DNA of 64,000 bases. Source: Anaerolineae bacterium. GTDB taxonomy: Bacteria; Chloroflexota; Anaerolineae; Aggregatilineales; UBA2796. Below are positions 17,322 through 25,378 of this stretch, one piece after another (the stretch's first letter is position 1; the number at the start of each line of letters is the position of its first letter). A model generated the notes under the pieces. The model made no database searches, was not told the DNA's origin, and saw nothing but the letters and a program-made list of their open reading frames with translations. The DNA lies in NCBI GenBank assembly GCA_019637615.1, contig JAHBVJ010000017.1:1-64000 (forward strand), written 5' to 3'. A program made the position numbers and the translations under genes.

Positions 17322-19469
17322 TTAGGACTGCGGTTTCGCCTCCGACCAACCGAGGCCGATCCGCCCACGCTGCGGATCGATGCTCAGGATTTCGACTTGC
17401 AGCACATCGCCAACACTAAGCAGTTGACCGTGCGGGACTTGGCTGCGATGGAGCAAGCCATCTTGTTTGACGCCGATGTCGATGAACGCGCCGAAGTCTA
17501 CGAGATTGCGCACCGTGCCGCTTAACTGCATCCCGACCTGCAAATCTTCCATCGAGAGGACATCGCTGCGCAGCAGGGGGGCTGGCACATCTTCACGCGG
17601 GTCGCGCCCCGGCCTGATCAACTGCTCGAAGATGTCGTTGAGGGTCGGTTCGCCCGTGCCGAGTTCGGCGGCAAGGGTGGCGATGGGCTGCTGCGTTTTG
17701 AGGGCGGTCAAGGCGGAAGCCCGTTCGGAAGCAGGTGTCTTGGCGGTGATGCTGGCGCGCTTCAGTACGGTTTCCGCGATCTTGTAGCTTTCCGGATGGA
17801 TGGCGCTGGCATCAAGGGGATTCGGGCTGTTGCGCACGCGCAGAAAGCCCGCCGCTTGCTCGAACGCTTTGGGGCCTAGCCCCGGCACCTTGCGCAGTGA
17901 TTGACGGTCGGGGAACTGACCGTTTTCGTCGCGATGGCTGATGATCTTGTCCGCGAGTTTGGGGCCGATTCCAGAGACATAGGTCAGCAGCGCCGCCGAA
18001 GCCGTGTTCAGATCGACGCCGACGCGGTTAACGACGGTTTCCACGACGCCATCGAGCGCGGTGGAGAGCTGTTTCTGGTTGATGTCGTGCTGATACATGC
18101 CCACGCCGATGCCTTTGGGGTCGATCTTGATGAGTTCCGCCAGCGGGTCTTGGGCACGCCGCGCAATGGAGACCGCGCCACGCAAGGTCACGTCCAGATC
18201 GGGCAATTCCGTACGCGCGAGGGGACTGGCGCTGTAAATGCTGGCTCCCGCTTCGTTGACGATCAGATAACGGACGGCGGCGTTGCGCGTGAGTTCGGCA
18301 ACCAACTGCTCGGTTTCACGCGAGGCGGTGCCGTTGCCGATGGCGATCAGGGTGACGTGGTGACGCTCGATCATGGCGCGGAGGGTGCGCAGGGAGGCGT
18401 CGCGCTGGCGCTGCGGCTCGTGCGGGTAAATGGTGGCTGTTTCCAAGACTTTGCCTGTCGTGTCGATGACGGCGACCTTGGAGCCAGTGCGGAAGCCGGG
18501 ATCGAGTCCGAGCACGACATGATTGGAGAGCGGGGGTTGGGTGAGCAGCCCGCGCAGATTCATGGCGAAGATGTTGATGGCGTGCAGTTCGGCCTGTTCG
18601 GTGAGCGTGGTGCGGACGCTGCGCTCGATGGCGGGCAGCAAGAGGCGGTGCGCGGCATCCGTGATGGCTTGCTCAAGCTGATCGGCTAACAGAGAACGTG
18701 AATCCGAGCGGAAGAAATACTGGATCGGCTGTCGCCAATCGCGGTCAGCCACATCGAGCGCGACACGCAAGACTTTGTCGGCCTCACCGCGATTCAGCGC
18801 TAACACCTGATACGGCTTCAGGCGATCTGCCCGCAGTTCGAAGGCGTAATAGGTCTCATAGACTTTTTTGGGGTCGTCGGCGGCGTCCACTTTCTGGCTC
18901 TGCATCAGGCCGTAGCGCATGGCACGCTCACGCACCTGCCGCCTGATCTCAGGATGATCGGTGATGACCTCGGCTACGATGTCGCGGGCACCCGCTAAGG
19001 CCGCGTCCACGTCGGGGACTTGATCGTTCAGATAGTCGCGGGCGAGATCAGCCAGCGATTTGCCCGTGCGCGCTTGGGCGAGGATCAGATCGGCAAGCCC
19101 TTGCAGCCCTTTGTCGCGGGCGGCGCTGGCGCGGGTGCCGCGTTTGGGCTTGTAGGCCGAGTAGAGGTCTTCGAGCGCGGTGAGCGTTTCCGCCGAGGCG
19201 ATCTGCTCTTGCAACTGCGGCGTCAGTTTGCCTTGCTCCTCGATGGAGGCGAGGATGCTGTCGCGGCGTTTGTCGAGCGTTCGCAGCCGTTCGAGCAGCT
19301 CGATCAGGCTGCGGAGTTGTTCTTCGTCAAGGTTGCCGGTCACTTCTTTGCGGTAACGGGCGATGAAGGGCAGCGTATTGCCTGCATCGAGCAGTTCAAT
19401 GGCAGCCGACACCTGCGTCGGGCGTACATGCAGCGTTTGGGCGATCTTGTCATCATATCGGGGCAGCAT
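17322..19469 (-). CDS. tex: Tex-family RNA-binding transcription accessory protein
   Basis: About 715 residues with the full Tex layout. An N-terminal helical region (FIARYRKEVTGNLDEEQLR) is followed by the YqgF/RNase H-like domain starting LGLDPGFRTGSKVAVIDT, the helix-hairpin-helix pair YVSGIGPKLADKI and LRKVPGLGPKAFEQAAGFLR, and a C-terminal S1 domain VGMQLSGTVRNLVDFGAFID. It binds nucleic acid and is linked to transcription fidelity or RNA turnover. I use ATG 19469; a GTG at 19475 is in frame. The 180 bp between this gene and the giant protein hold no feature I can support. Confidence 0.95.
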   Translation of the reverse strand: MLPRYDDKIAQTLHVRPTQVSAAIELLDAGNTLPFIARYRKEVTGNLDEEQLRSLIELLERLRTLDKRRDSILASIEEQGKLTPQLQEQIASAETLTALEDLYSAYKPKRGTRASAARDKGLQGLADLILAQARTGKSLADLARDYLNDQVPDVDAALAGARDIVAEVITDHPEIRRQVRERAMRYGLMQSQKVDAADDPKKVYETYYAFELRADRLKPYQVLALNRGEADKVLRVALDVADRDWRQPIQYFFRSDSRSLLADQLEQAITDAAHRLLLPAIERSVRTTLTEQAELHAINIFAMNLRGLLTQPPLSNHVVLGLDPGFRTGSKVAVIDTTGKVLETATIYPHEPQRQRDASLRTLRAMIERHHVTLIAIGNGTASRETEQLVAELTRNAAVRYLIVNEAGASIYSASPLARTELPDLDVTLRGAVSIARRAQDPLAELIKIDPKGIGVGMYQHDINQKQLSTALDGVVETVVNRVGVDLNTASAALLTYVSGIGPKLADKIISHRDENGQFPDRQSLRKVPGLGPKAFEQAAGFLRVRNSPNPLDASAIHPESYKIAETVLKRASITAKTPASERASALTALKTQQPIATLAAELGTGEPTLNDIFEQLIRPGRDPREDVPAPLLRSDVLSMEDLQVGMQLSGTVRNLVDFGAFIDIGVKQDGLLHRSQVPHGQLLSVGDVLQVEILSIDPQRGRIGLGWSEAKPQS

Positions 19470-19569
19470 AGTCACTTACAAACTCACTCTATCTGTACAG
19501 TCGCGAGGGTGAATTATACAGAATCGAGGGAGAAATGCGCGGGGAAATGCGTACGCCGACTGGCTGCCG

Positions 19570-19731
19570 ATGGATTCCCCCATATTTCCGAACAACATGC
19601 TGCATTTTGTGCGGCTCAAGGGCGTCGAGGCGAGGACATCGTACGCCAGCTATCCCTCGCCACTGCTGCCCGTTTTGAATATCGTCAGGCGGAATCCCGC
19701 CGCGCCGACTAAAGACGAGAAAGCGGATTAA
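19570..19731 (+). CDS. possible 53-residue remnant, unknown
   Basis: A short frame in the gap between tex and the YbaK gene. It starts MDSPIFPNNMLHFVRL and ends NPAAPTKDEKAD. Its composition looks protein-like and the gap is otherwise empty, so it may be the end of a decayed gene. No ribosome binding site is visible. Confidence is low and it may be chance. Confidence 0.2.
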   Translation: MDSPIFPNNMLHFVRLKGVEARTSYASYPSPLLPVLNIVRRNPAAPTKDEKAD

Positions 19732-19742
19732 TTCGCGCTGGC

Positions 19743-20249
19743 TTACGCTCCATTGGTTTCGTTGGCGGCGGGGTCTTCGAGGACAGACAGCGGAGTCGCC
19801 CGCGTCAAGGTGTGCAGGTCGCTGCTGCGCACCTTGAGCAGTTCCGCGATGCCACCACCGCCCGCATACACGAATTCGTGCTGCAAAATCCCCGGCTCGA
19901 TCAGGAAATTGATCGGCTGGCGATGCCCAAAGGGCGGCACTGTCCCCGGCGCATAACCGGTCAGTGCGATGACCTGATCGCCGTTCGCCAGATCGATCTT
20001 CTTGCGGTTGACGCCGAAATGTTCCGCCAATTTGCGCCGATCCACGCGCCGCACGCCGTTCGCCAGCACCGCGTAGGGCTGATCGACCACGTAGAAGATG
20101 ACCGTTTTGACGATTTCCTCGACGGGCACGCCAAGCGCTTCGGCGGCGGCGGGAACGGTGGGCGTGTGCTGCGTGAGATGAATGATCTCCGCCGGAATAC
20201 TGTGCGCGGTGAGGTAGCGCTGAAGGTCATCATGCGTCCAAATATCCAT
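19743..20249 (-). CDS. YbaK/ProX-type aminoacyl-tRNA deacylase domain protein
   Basis: About 168 residues from ATG 20249, chosen because GGAG lies 9 nt upstream; a TTG at 20264 would add five residues. The sequence has the YbaK/EbsC core: VPVEEIVKTVIFYVVDQPYA, VDRRKLAEHFGVNRKKIDLA (a conserved Lys pair), TGYAPGTVPPFGH and a final GGGGIAELLKVRSSDL. These proteins hydrolyse misacylated tRNA (for example Ala- or Cys-tRNA-Pro) in trans. The gene is alone on the minus strand. Confidence 0.9.
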   Translation of the reverse strand: MDIWTHDDLQRYLTAHSIPAEIIHLTQHTPTVPAAAEALGVPVEEIVKTVIFYVVDQPYAVLANGVRRVDRRKLAEHFGVNRKKIDLANGDQVIALTGYAPGTVPPFGHRQPINFLIEPGILQHEFVYAGGGGIAELLKVRSSDLHTLTRATPLSVLEDPAANETNGA

Positions 20250-20377
20250 GAAGCGTGACTCCAAGCATTGAATGGGGTATTAGCTAATGACGAATGAATT
20301 TGACACGCAGATGGCAAGCGCGCAAGCCCGCTGATCATGCGCTGCCTTGTGTCAGGCCGCACGAGTAGGACAGCATC

Positions 20378-21418
20378 ATGAGCACAGCATTCACCGAAGC
20401 CGAGATCCAAGTTCTCATCGCCGTGATTGAGTTGACGCAGCCGATAGAAACGCCTAACAACATCGGTTATCGCTTTTATCCGAAAACGCTGGAGGAAGCC
20501 GCTACGTATTTCCGCCGGAGCCGAACTGATTGGACGGTGGCAATTCAGCGCTTGACGGAAGCCAAGCTGTTGGCAACCGACCAACACGGCTATCAGTTGA
20601 CCACGCAGGGAGAAACGGAGGCGCGTCGGCTCCGGCAAGAACGCCCGCCGCTATGGTATTGGTATCACGATTTTTACGCGGCGACGGCGGTCAGCCCAAC
20701 GCACGCCGTGTACTGTGAACGGCTCTTTGGCAAGAATTTGTGTCAGGACGGCTTCATGGAGATGGGGCACTTGCAGCAGGTGCTGGACATCCTGAAGCTG
20801 ACGCCGGAGTCCCGCCTGCTCGATCTTGGCTGCGGCAATGGGCGGATCGCAGAATACATTGCGGACACGACGGGAGCCAGCGTAGAGGGCATCGATTACA
20901 TCCCCGAAGCGATCCGGCAGGCACAAGCACGCACTGCCGCCAAGCAAGATCGGTTGCGGTTCAGCGTCGGCAATCTGGACTGCATCGCGTTCCCCGCTGA
21001 CAGCTTCGACGCGCTGATCTCTGTCGATACGCTGTACATGCCAACTGATCTAACCGAGACGGTGCGGCAGATGAAGCACATCTTGAAACAGGGCGGGCAG
21101 ATGGCGATTTTTTATTCACACGCGCTGTGGGGTCAGCCAGATAGTGCCCACGACAGTTTGCAGCCCGATAAAACGCCCGTCGCGGTGGCGCTGAACAATA
21201 ATGCGCTGCCGTTTCAGACGTGGGATTATACGCAAGCGGCACACCAGCACGCGCTGCGCAAACAGCAGCTTGCACACGAACTACGATCTGCATTTGAGGC
21301 GGAAGACTACAGCTTTTTGACCGATGTTCAATTGGGCGAGTCCGAAGGGACGCTCCAGAGCATCGCGGCTGGCAACTATGCACGTTATTTGTACCGCGCG
21401 GTGAAGCCGCTGACATGA
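20378..21418 (+). CDS. class I SAM-dependent methyltransferase with N-terminal helix-turn-helix
   Basis: 346 residues. Residues 1-85 look like a winged helix or HTH domain (TLEEAATYFRRSRTDWTVAI, RLTEAKLLATDQHGYQLT). Residues about 130-300 are a Rossmann methyltransferase: motif I LLDLGCGNGRIAEYI, acidic motif II VEGIDYIPEA, motif IV FDALISVDTLYMP and the post-motif LKQGGQMAIFYS. It resembles small-molecule methyltransferases of the UbiE/cyclopropane-synthase group, but the substrate is not predictable. The HTH-like extension is notable and could bind DNA or act as a helical lid. Confidence 0.75.
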   Translation: MSTAFTEAEIQVLIAVIELTQPIETPNNIGYRFYPKTLEEAATYFRRSRTDWTVAIQRLTEAKLLATDQHGYQLTTQGETEARRLRQERPPLWYWYHDFYAATAVSPTHAVYCERLFGKNLCQDGFMEMGHLQQVLDILKLTPESRLLDLGCGNGRIAEYIADTTGASVEGIDYIPEAIRQAQARTAAKQDRLRFSVGNLDCIAFPADSFDALISVDTLYMPTDLTETVRQMKHILKQGGQMAIFYSHALWGQPDSAHDSLQPDKTPVAVALNNNALPFQTWDYTQAAHQHALRKQQLAHELRSAFEAEDYSFLTDVQLGESEGTLQSIAAGNYARYLYRAVKPLT

Positions 21419-21434
21419 GCGGCGGCTGGTGCCG

Positions 21435-21638
21435 TTAGGTGGCGGAGGCGGAACGGATCAGCAGTTGATAGTGTTGTTTGATGCTGGTCTGGAAGTCTTG
21501 CGCGCTGAACTCAAAGCCATAGCGAGCGGCTAATTTGCGTAAAGATTCGAGGTCTTGACCGAGGGCAGAGACACGAAGGCGCAGCGATTCATCGGTTTGC
21601 ACCTTAATGATGAACTTGGTAGCGTTTTCTTGACTCAT
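21435..21638 (-). CDS. Nif11-like small protein
   Basis: 67 residues from ATG 21638, chosen for GGAG 6 nt upstream. MSQENATKFIIKV at the start, a central region with leucines, and LAARYGFEFSAQDFQ match the Nif11 leader pattern (MSxExxxxFLxKVxxDxxLxxxL...AxxxGFxFxxxEL). In other bacteria such leaders precede the core peptides of RiPP natural products, but here the tail after the leader is only about 17 residues with no double-glycine cleavage site. No modifying enzyme is next to it except the methyltransferase on the other strand. It may be a stand-alone Nif11 protein of unknown role. Confidence 0.6.
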   Translation of the reverse strand: MSQENATKFIIKVQTDESLRLRVSALGQDLESLRKLAARYGFEFSAQDFQTSIKQHYQLLIRSASAT

Positions 21639-21826
21639 CATGCTCTCCATACCCAATGCTTTGTGCTAGTGACCATTACATCTAGTTTAGTCGCACAACA
21701 ATGGTATATGGGGACTCTATCATGCCTCGTAAAGGTGGAATATCACAGGAGTTTTACAATTTTTGGAAACTGGCAACATTTATAAGTTAGTTACAATTCG
21801 AAGTAGCCGAGGTTGAAGGGTGGATT

Positions 21827-22186
21827 ATGCTGCGCATTGGCGTGGATATGATCGAAATCGCGCGTATTGACGAGAGTCGGGAGCGCTTCGGGGAGCGCTT
21901 CTATGGACGTTTTTTCACCGAACATGAACGAGAATACTGCGCGGGCAATTCGCAGCGCTTGGCGGCGCGCTTCGCGGCGAAAGAAGCCGTCGCTAAGGCG
22001 CTTGGCACGGGGATCGGGGATGTGCGCTGGGTGGACATCGAAGTGACGGGCGATGAACGCAATCGTCCGATTTTGCATTTACGCGGGAAGGCTGCCGAGC
22101 TTGCCGCCGAACTGGGATTGACGACGTGGGAAGTCAGTTTGAGCCACACCGACACACACGCCATCGCTTTCGTCGTCGCCATGTAA
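21827..22186 (+). CDS. acpS: holo-[acyl-carrier-protein] synthase
   Basis: 119 residues, the usual AcpS size. GVDMIEIARI holds the Mg-binding Asp7, and RFAAKEAVAKALGTG holds Glu53 of the second motif. WEVSLSHTDTHAIAFVVA is the standard C-terminal strand. It transfers the 4'-phosphopantetheine arm of CoA to apo-ACP for fatty acid synthesis. It is a single gene with its own upstream gap of about 170 bp. Confidence 0.95.
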   Translation: MLRIGVDMIEIARIDESRERFGERFYGRFFTEHEREYCAGNSQRLAARFAAKEAVAKALGTGIGDVRWVDIEVTGDERNRPILHLRGKAAELAAELGLTTWEVSLSHTDTHAIAFVVAM

Positions 22187-22315
22187 TAGTTTGCTTATGA
22201 ATTGCGTGTTTTACAATTATCATGCAATATTCAGAGTTAATTCAGGTCTCCTTCACACAACTGAGCGCATAATCAGCGACAATATACACAGATTTAACGG
22301 CATAACAATAATCAT

Positions 22316-22324
22316 TGGTATAAT
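22316..22324 (+). promoter_or_regulatory. extended -10 promoter of the sensor kinase gene
   Basis: TTGGTATAAT carries TATAAT at 22319-22324 with the TGn extension. Transcription from about 22331 would leave a leader of about 40 nt to ATG 22373 and would exclude the GTG at 22328 as start. Confidence 0.55.
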
Positions 22325-22372
22325 GACGTGGACTCGGTCAACGAACTCTCGAATTATCGCACGCTCTATCTG

Positions 22373-24151
22373 ATGACTCGCCGCCCTATTGCGCCTTGGT
22401 TACCGTGGGTTTATGGCGGGGTAACGATGATCCTTTTGCTCATCCTTACCTCAGAACTGATCGCGCCCGCGCTCGATTTGCGCACGTTTATCGTCTTTGC
22501 GCTGATCCTAGTTTTGCTGGCGCTCACGGTGGTGAATGTGCAGTTGTATAACCGCGTCGAGGCCACGCTCAAGCAGCGCGTGATGCAGCTCGCCGCTTTG
22601 TCCGAGATCTCCAAAGAACTGTACCTGACGTTAAGCCAAGAGCAGGTGTACAAGCTGGTGCTCGACCGCGCGTATGATGCGGTTAACGCGAACAGTGGCG
22701 CGGTGATTCTGTATGAGGAACTTGAGCAGCCTCACATCGTGGCACGGCGCAACGATAACAAAGTTACGACGGGCAGCTTGATGGCGCTGGATGCCTTCCG
22801 CGAAGCCGTCAAAGTGGGTACACCAGTCCTCGATAAGCAGATCAATCCGGCGAGCGCCACCAAGAGCCGCCTGCTGATCCCGATCATGCGGGATGCCACG
22901 GTGATCGCGGTGATCGTGCTGGAGAGCCGCCGTCAGCACGCGTTCAGCGACGACGATTTATCGTTCCTCAAGCAGCTTGCCGCGCACGCCAGCGTTGTGA
23001 TCGAAAACGCGCGTATGTTTGACTGGTTCCAAGAGAGCCGCAACCGCTTGCAAGTCATCCTCGACTCGATGACGGAAGCGGTGATCGTGTTTGGCGAAGA
23101 TGGGCGCATCGCGCTGGCAAATCCGAAGGTCGGGGAACTGCTGGACATCAACCCCAATTTGCTGATCGGGGAGCAAGTTTCCCGCTTGGTCGAGCACGCC
23201 GATTTGCAGCTCGCCGAAAAGATCGGATTCACGCCGGATGCGCTCACAGCGATGTTCGGCAAAACAGGACATGGCAAAACGCTAGATGGCGCACATTATC
23301 GTTATGTTTTGAACCAAACCAACCAGAATACCTACATTGAACGCACCCTCGCGCCCGTGATGAATTACGCGGGACGGGCAGACGGCGTGGTGATGGTGTT
23401 CAGCGATGTGACCGAGGAGCAGCAAGCCGCCCAAACGCGCGAAGACCTGACCAGCATGATCGTCCACGATTTGCGCAGTCCGCTGACCGCCATGAACGCC
23501 AGCATGAAACTGCTTGGTGAGATCGGCTCGCGCGATGAAGCCCTAGGGCGCACGCTCAAGCGTACCACCGATACTTCACAGCGGGCGCTGCGTAAGATGC
23601 TCAACATGGTCAATTCGCTGCTCGACATCGCGAAGATGGAAAGCAGCGGCAGTTTGCTGCTGGATCGTGACTTCTTCCAACTCGGCGTGATCGCGGAAGC
23701 CGTCCGCAGCGAACTGCTGCCACTGGCGGACGAGCTGGAGATCAAGATCGCGTTCGATATTCCGGAAAACCTGCCCGCGCTGAAGATCGAGGGCGAAAAG
23801 ATCGAGCGCGTCTTGCTCAACCTCGTGGACAACGCGCTGAAATTCTCTCCGCTGAACAGCACCATCACGATCAGCGCGCGGCAACAGAACGCCGAGATGG
23901 TGCGCATCGCGGTGGTCGATAACGGCCCCGGCATCCCCGACGACCAGAAGGGATCGGTCTTCGAGCGCTTCCGTCAGGCATCGGGCGGCGCGAAGGGCAA
24001 CCGCACGGGCACGGGACTTGGTCTGACCTTCTGCCGAATCGCGGTGGAAGCACATGGCGGCGACATCTGGGTGGAAGATAACCCCGCTGGCGGCAGCATG
24101 TTCGTGTTCACCTTGCCCGCCGCTGTCACCGTCGCGCACGACGAGCATTAA
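22373..24151 (+). CDS. membrane sensor histidine kinase with GAF and PAS domains
   Basis: About 592 residues. Two membrane helices at about 12-57 are followed by a short coiled segment, a GAF domain (about 85-220), a PAS domain (about 227-350, ILDSMTEAVIVFGEDGRIAL) and the kinase core. The H-box is SMIVHDLRSPLTAM with the phospho-acceptor near His365, the N-box NLVDNALKFSP, G1 VVDNGPGIPDD, and G2 GTGLGL. No response regulator is adjacent, so it is an orphan kinase here. The start was chosen from the promoter position; a GTG 45 bp upstream is in frame. The following TPR gene is only 17 bp downstream and may be co-transcribed. Confidence 0.93.
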   Translation: MTRRPIAPWLPWVYGGVTMILLLILTSELIAPALDLRTFIVFALILVLLALTVVNVQLYNRVEATLKQRVMQLAALSEISKELYLTLSQEQVYKLVLDRAYDAVNANSGAVILYEELEQPHIVARRNDNKVTTGSLMALDAFREAVKVGTPVLDKQINPASATKSRLLIPIMRDATVIAVIVLESRRQHAFSDDDLSFLKQLAAHASVVIENARMFDWFQESRNRLQVILDSMTEAVIVFGEDGRIALANPKVGELLDINPNLLIGEQVSRLVEHADLQLAEKIGFTPDALTAMFGKTGHGKTLDGAHYRYVLNQTNQNTYIERTLAPVMNYAGRADGVVMVFSDVTEEQQAAQTREDLTSMIVHDLRSPLTAMNASMKLLGEIGSRDEALGRTLKRTTDTSQRALRKMLNMVNSLLDIAKMESSGSLLLDRDFFQLGVIAEAVRSELLPLADELEIKIAFDIPENLPALKIEGEKIERVLLNLVDNALKFSPLNSTITISARQQNAEMVRIAVVDNGPGIPDDQKGSVFERFRQASGGAKGNRTGTGLGLTFCRIAVEAHGGDIWVEDNPAGGSMFVFTLPAAVTVAHDEH

Positions 24152-24168
24152 CCGCAATAAGGGCGCTT

Positions 24169-24831
24169 ATGAGTGATCGAGAACTTCGTGAGGACATCGC
24201 CCGCAATTTAGGTTTGATGCGCGAACGGGCGGAAGCCTATTACCGCCGCGCCCTTGCGTCCTTCGATGAGGGCGACATGGAAAACGCCATCCTCGACATC
24301 TCCGAAGCGCTGTACAACGACGCCGGTTACGACGAATTCTACGCCACGCGTGGATTTTTCTACCTGCAAGACCTCAAATTCGCAGAAGCGGAAGCCGACC
24401 TCTACTACGCGATCCGACTGAACAAGCGCCAATGGCTGGCGCACTACTGCCTCGGCATCCTTGATTTTCAGACTGGCAACTTTCAGGAAGCCTATGCCCA
24501 CTTCATGACGGCGTCACAGTACGCGCCGAAGCGCCCCGAAGTGATCTTGTATCGCGGGGTGGCGGCATGGTACACAGGCAACGATGAGCAGGCCAAGCAA
24601 GATATGGAATTGGCGCTGAATTTGCTGCCTGATGATGATAAACGCCGCAAAGAAGTGCAGTCATGGCTGAAAGAATTCGGCGTCAAGCTGCCCGCCGAAG
24701 CCAGTAAAGCGGATAAGGCCGATAAGTCTGACGCAGGCAAAGATGAGAAAGTGATCAAGACTACGAAGGATAGCAAAGACCGCAAGAAGACGGGCGAGAC
24801 TAAACAGATCACCGCTGGCAAGAAGCGCTAG
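24169..24831 (+). CDS. TPR-repeat protein with Lys-rich tail
   Basis: 220 residues. Residues about 15-155 are tetratricopeptide repeats: AYYRRALASFDEGDMENAIL, FYLQDLKFAEAEADLYYAIR, HYCLGILDFQTGNFQEAYAH and ILYRGVAAWYTGNDEQAKQD. The last 50 residues are highly charged, mainly Lys, Asp and Thr, and probably unstructured. There is no signal peptide. It is expected to be a cytoplasmic protein-binding scaffold, perhaps serving the sensor kinase encoded 17 bp upstream; that link rests on position only. Confidence 0.8.
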   Translation: MSDRELREDIARNLGLMRERAEAYYRRALASFDEGDMENAILDISEALYNDAGYDEFYATRGFFYLQDLKFAEAEADLYYAIRLNKRQWLAHYCLGILDFQTGNFQEAYAHFMTASQYAPKRPEVILYRGVAAWYTGNDEQAKQDMELALNLLPDDDKRRKEVQSWLKEFGVKLPAEASKADKADKSDAGKDEKVIKTTKDSKDRKKTGETKQITAGKKR

Positions 24832-24844
24832 ACGCTCATTGCCG

Positions 24845-25375
24845 CTATTTTTTGCGCAGAATCCGCCAGATGGTCGCGCCGTCATTGAAGCCCAACGGGA
24901 TCGCGGCTTGCGCCGTATAGACCAGCAGATTTTCCAAGAAGAAAAACAGGCTCAACCACCACGCCAGACCGTGTTCCCCCTGTGATTGGATGAAGAACAC
25001 CAGCCCACCAAGCAGCGACAACTGCAAGCTGATGAACGGCCCGCCCAAAGCGCGCTGCAAATGGATCGCGTCGGGGAGCGGCGGTTCGTTCGACGGATAG
25101 ATGGTCGTCGCCAGCACGCCATACGCGCCGATCCTGATGCCGGACATCGGGTAGCCCGTCTGCCGCGCAAACACGGCATGACCGAAACAGTGGATGATTT
25201 CCGACATCCAATGCAGCACCACGGCGATCAGGCCGCCGAACAGCGCGGTGCCGAGCGAAAAGTTCAGCAGCACGAGGCCGATCAGGGTGAAGATCGCCCA
25301 CAGGACGAGCGATCCCCACAGCGCAGCGGGCTTGGCGGTCATGCGCAGACCGCCAAACGTGCCCAGTTCTACCAC
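24845..25375 (-). CDS. M50/site-2-protease-like membrane protein lacking the catalytic Glu
   Basis: 176 residues with about five membrane helices. The GTG start follows AAGGAG and lies 3 bp after the stop of the upstream glycosyltransferase gene. The segment HCFGHAVFAR at 62-71 matches the M50 motif HExGHxxxAR except that the general-base Glu is Cys63. Further on, ALGGPFISLQLSLLGG resembles the M50 GPxxN helix, and LGFNDGATIW near 162-170 matches the second metal-ligand motif with Asp165. The metal ligands appear present while the base is missing, so proteolysis is unlikely in the usual way. It is encoded in an operon with GT2. Confidence 0.55.
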   Translation of the reverse strand: MVELGTFGGLRMTAKPAALWGSLVLWAIFTLIGLVLLNFSLGTALFGGLIAVVLHWMSEIIHCFGHAVFARQTGYPMSGIRIGAYGVLATTIYPSNEPPLPDAIHLQRALGGPFISLQLSLLGGLVFFIQSQGEHGLAWWLSLFFFLENLLVYTAQAAIPLGFNDGATIWRILRKK

Positions 25376-25378
25376 TGG

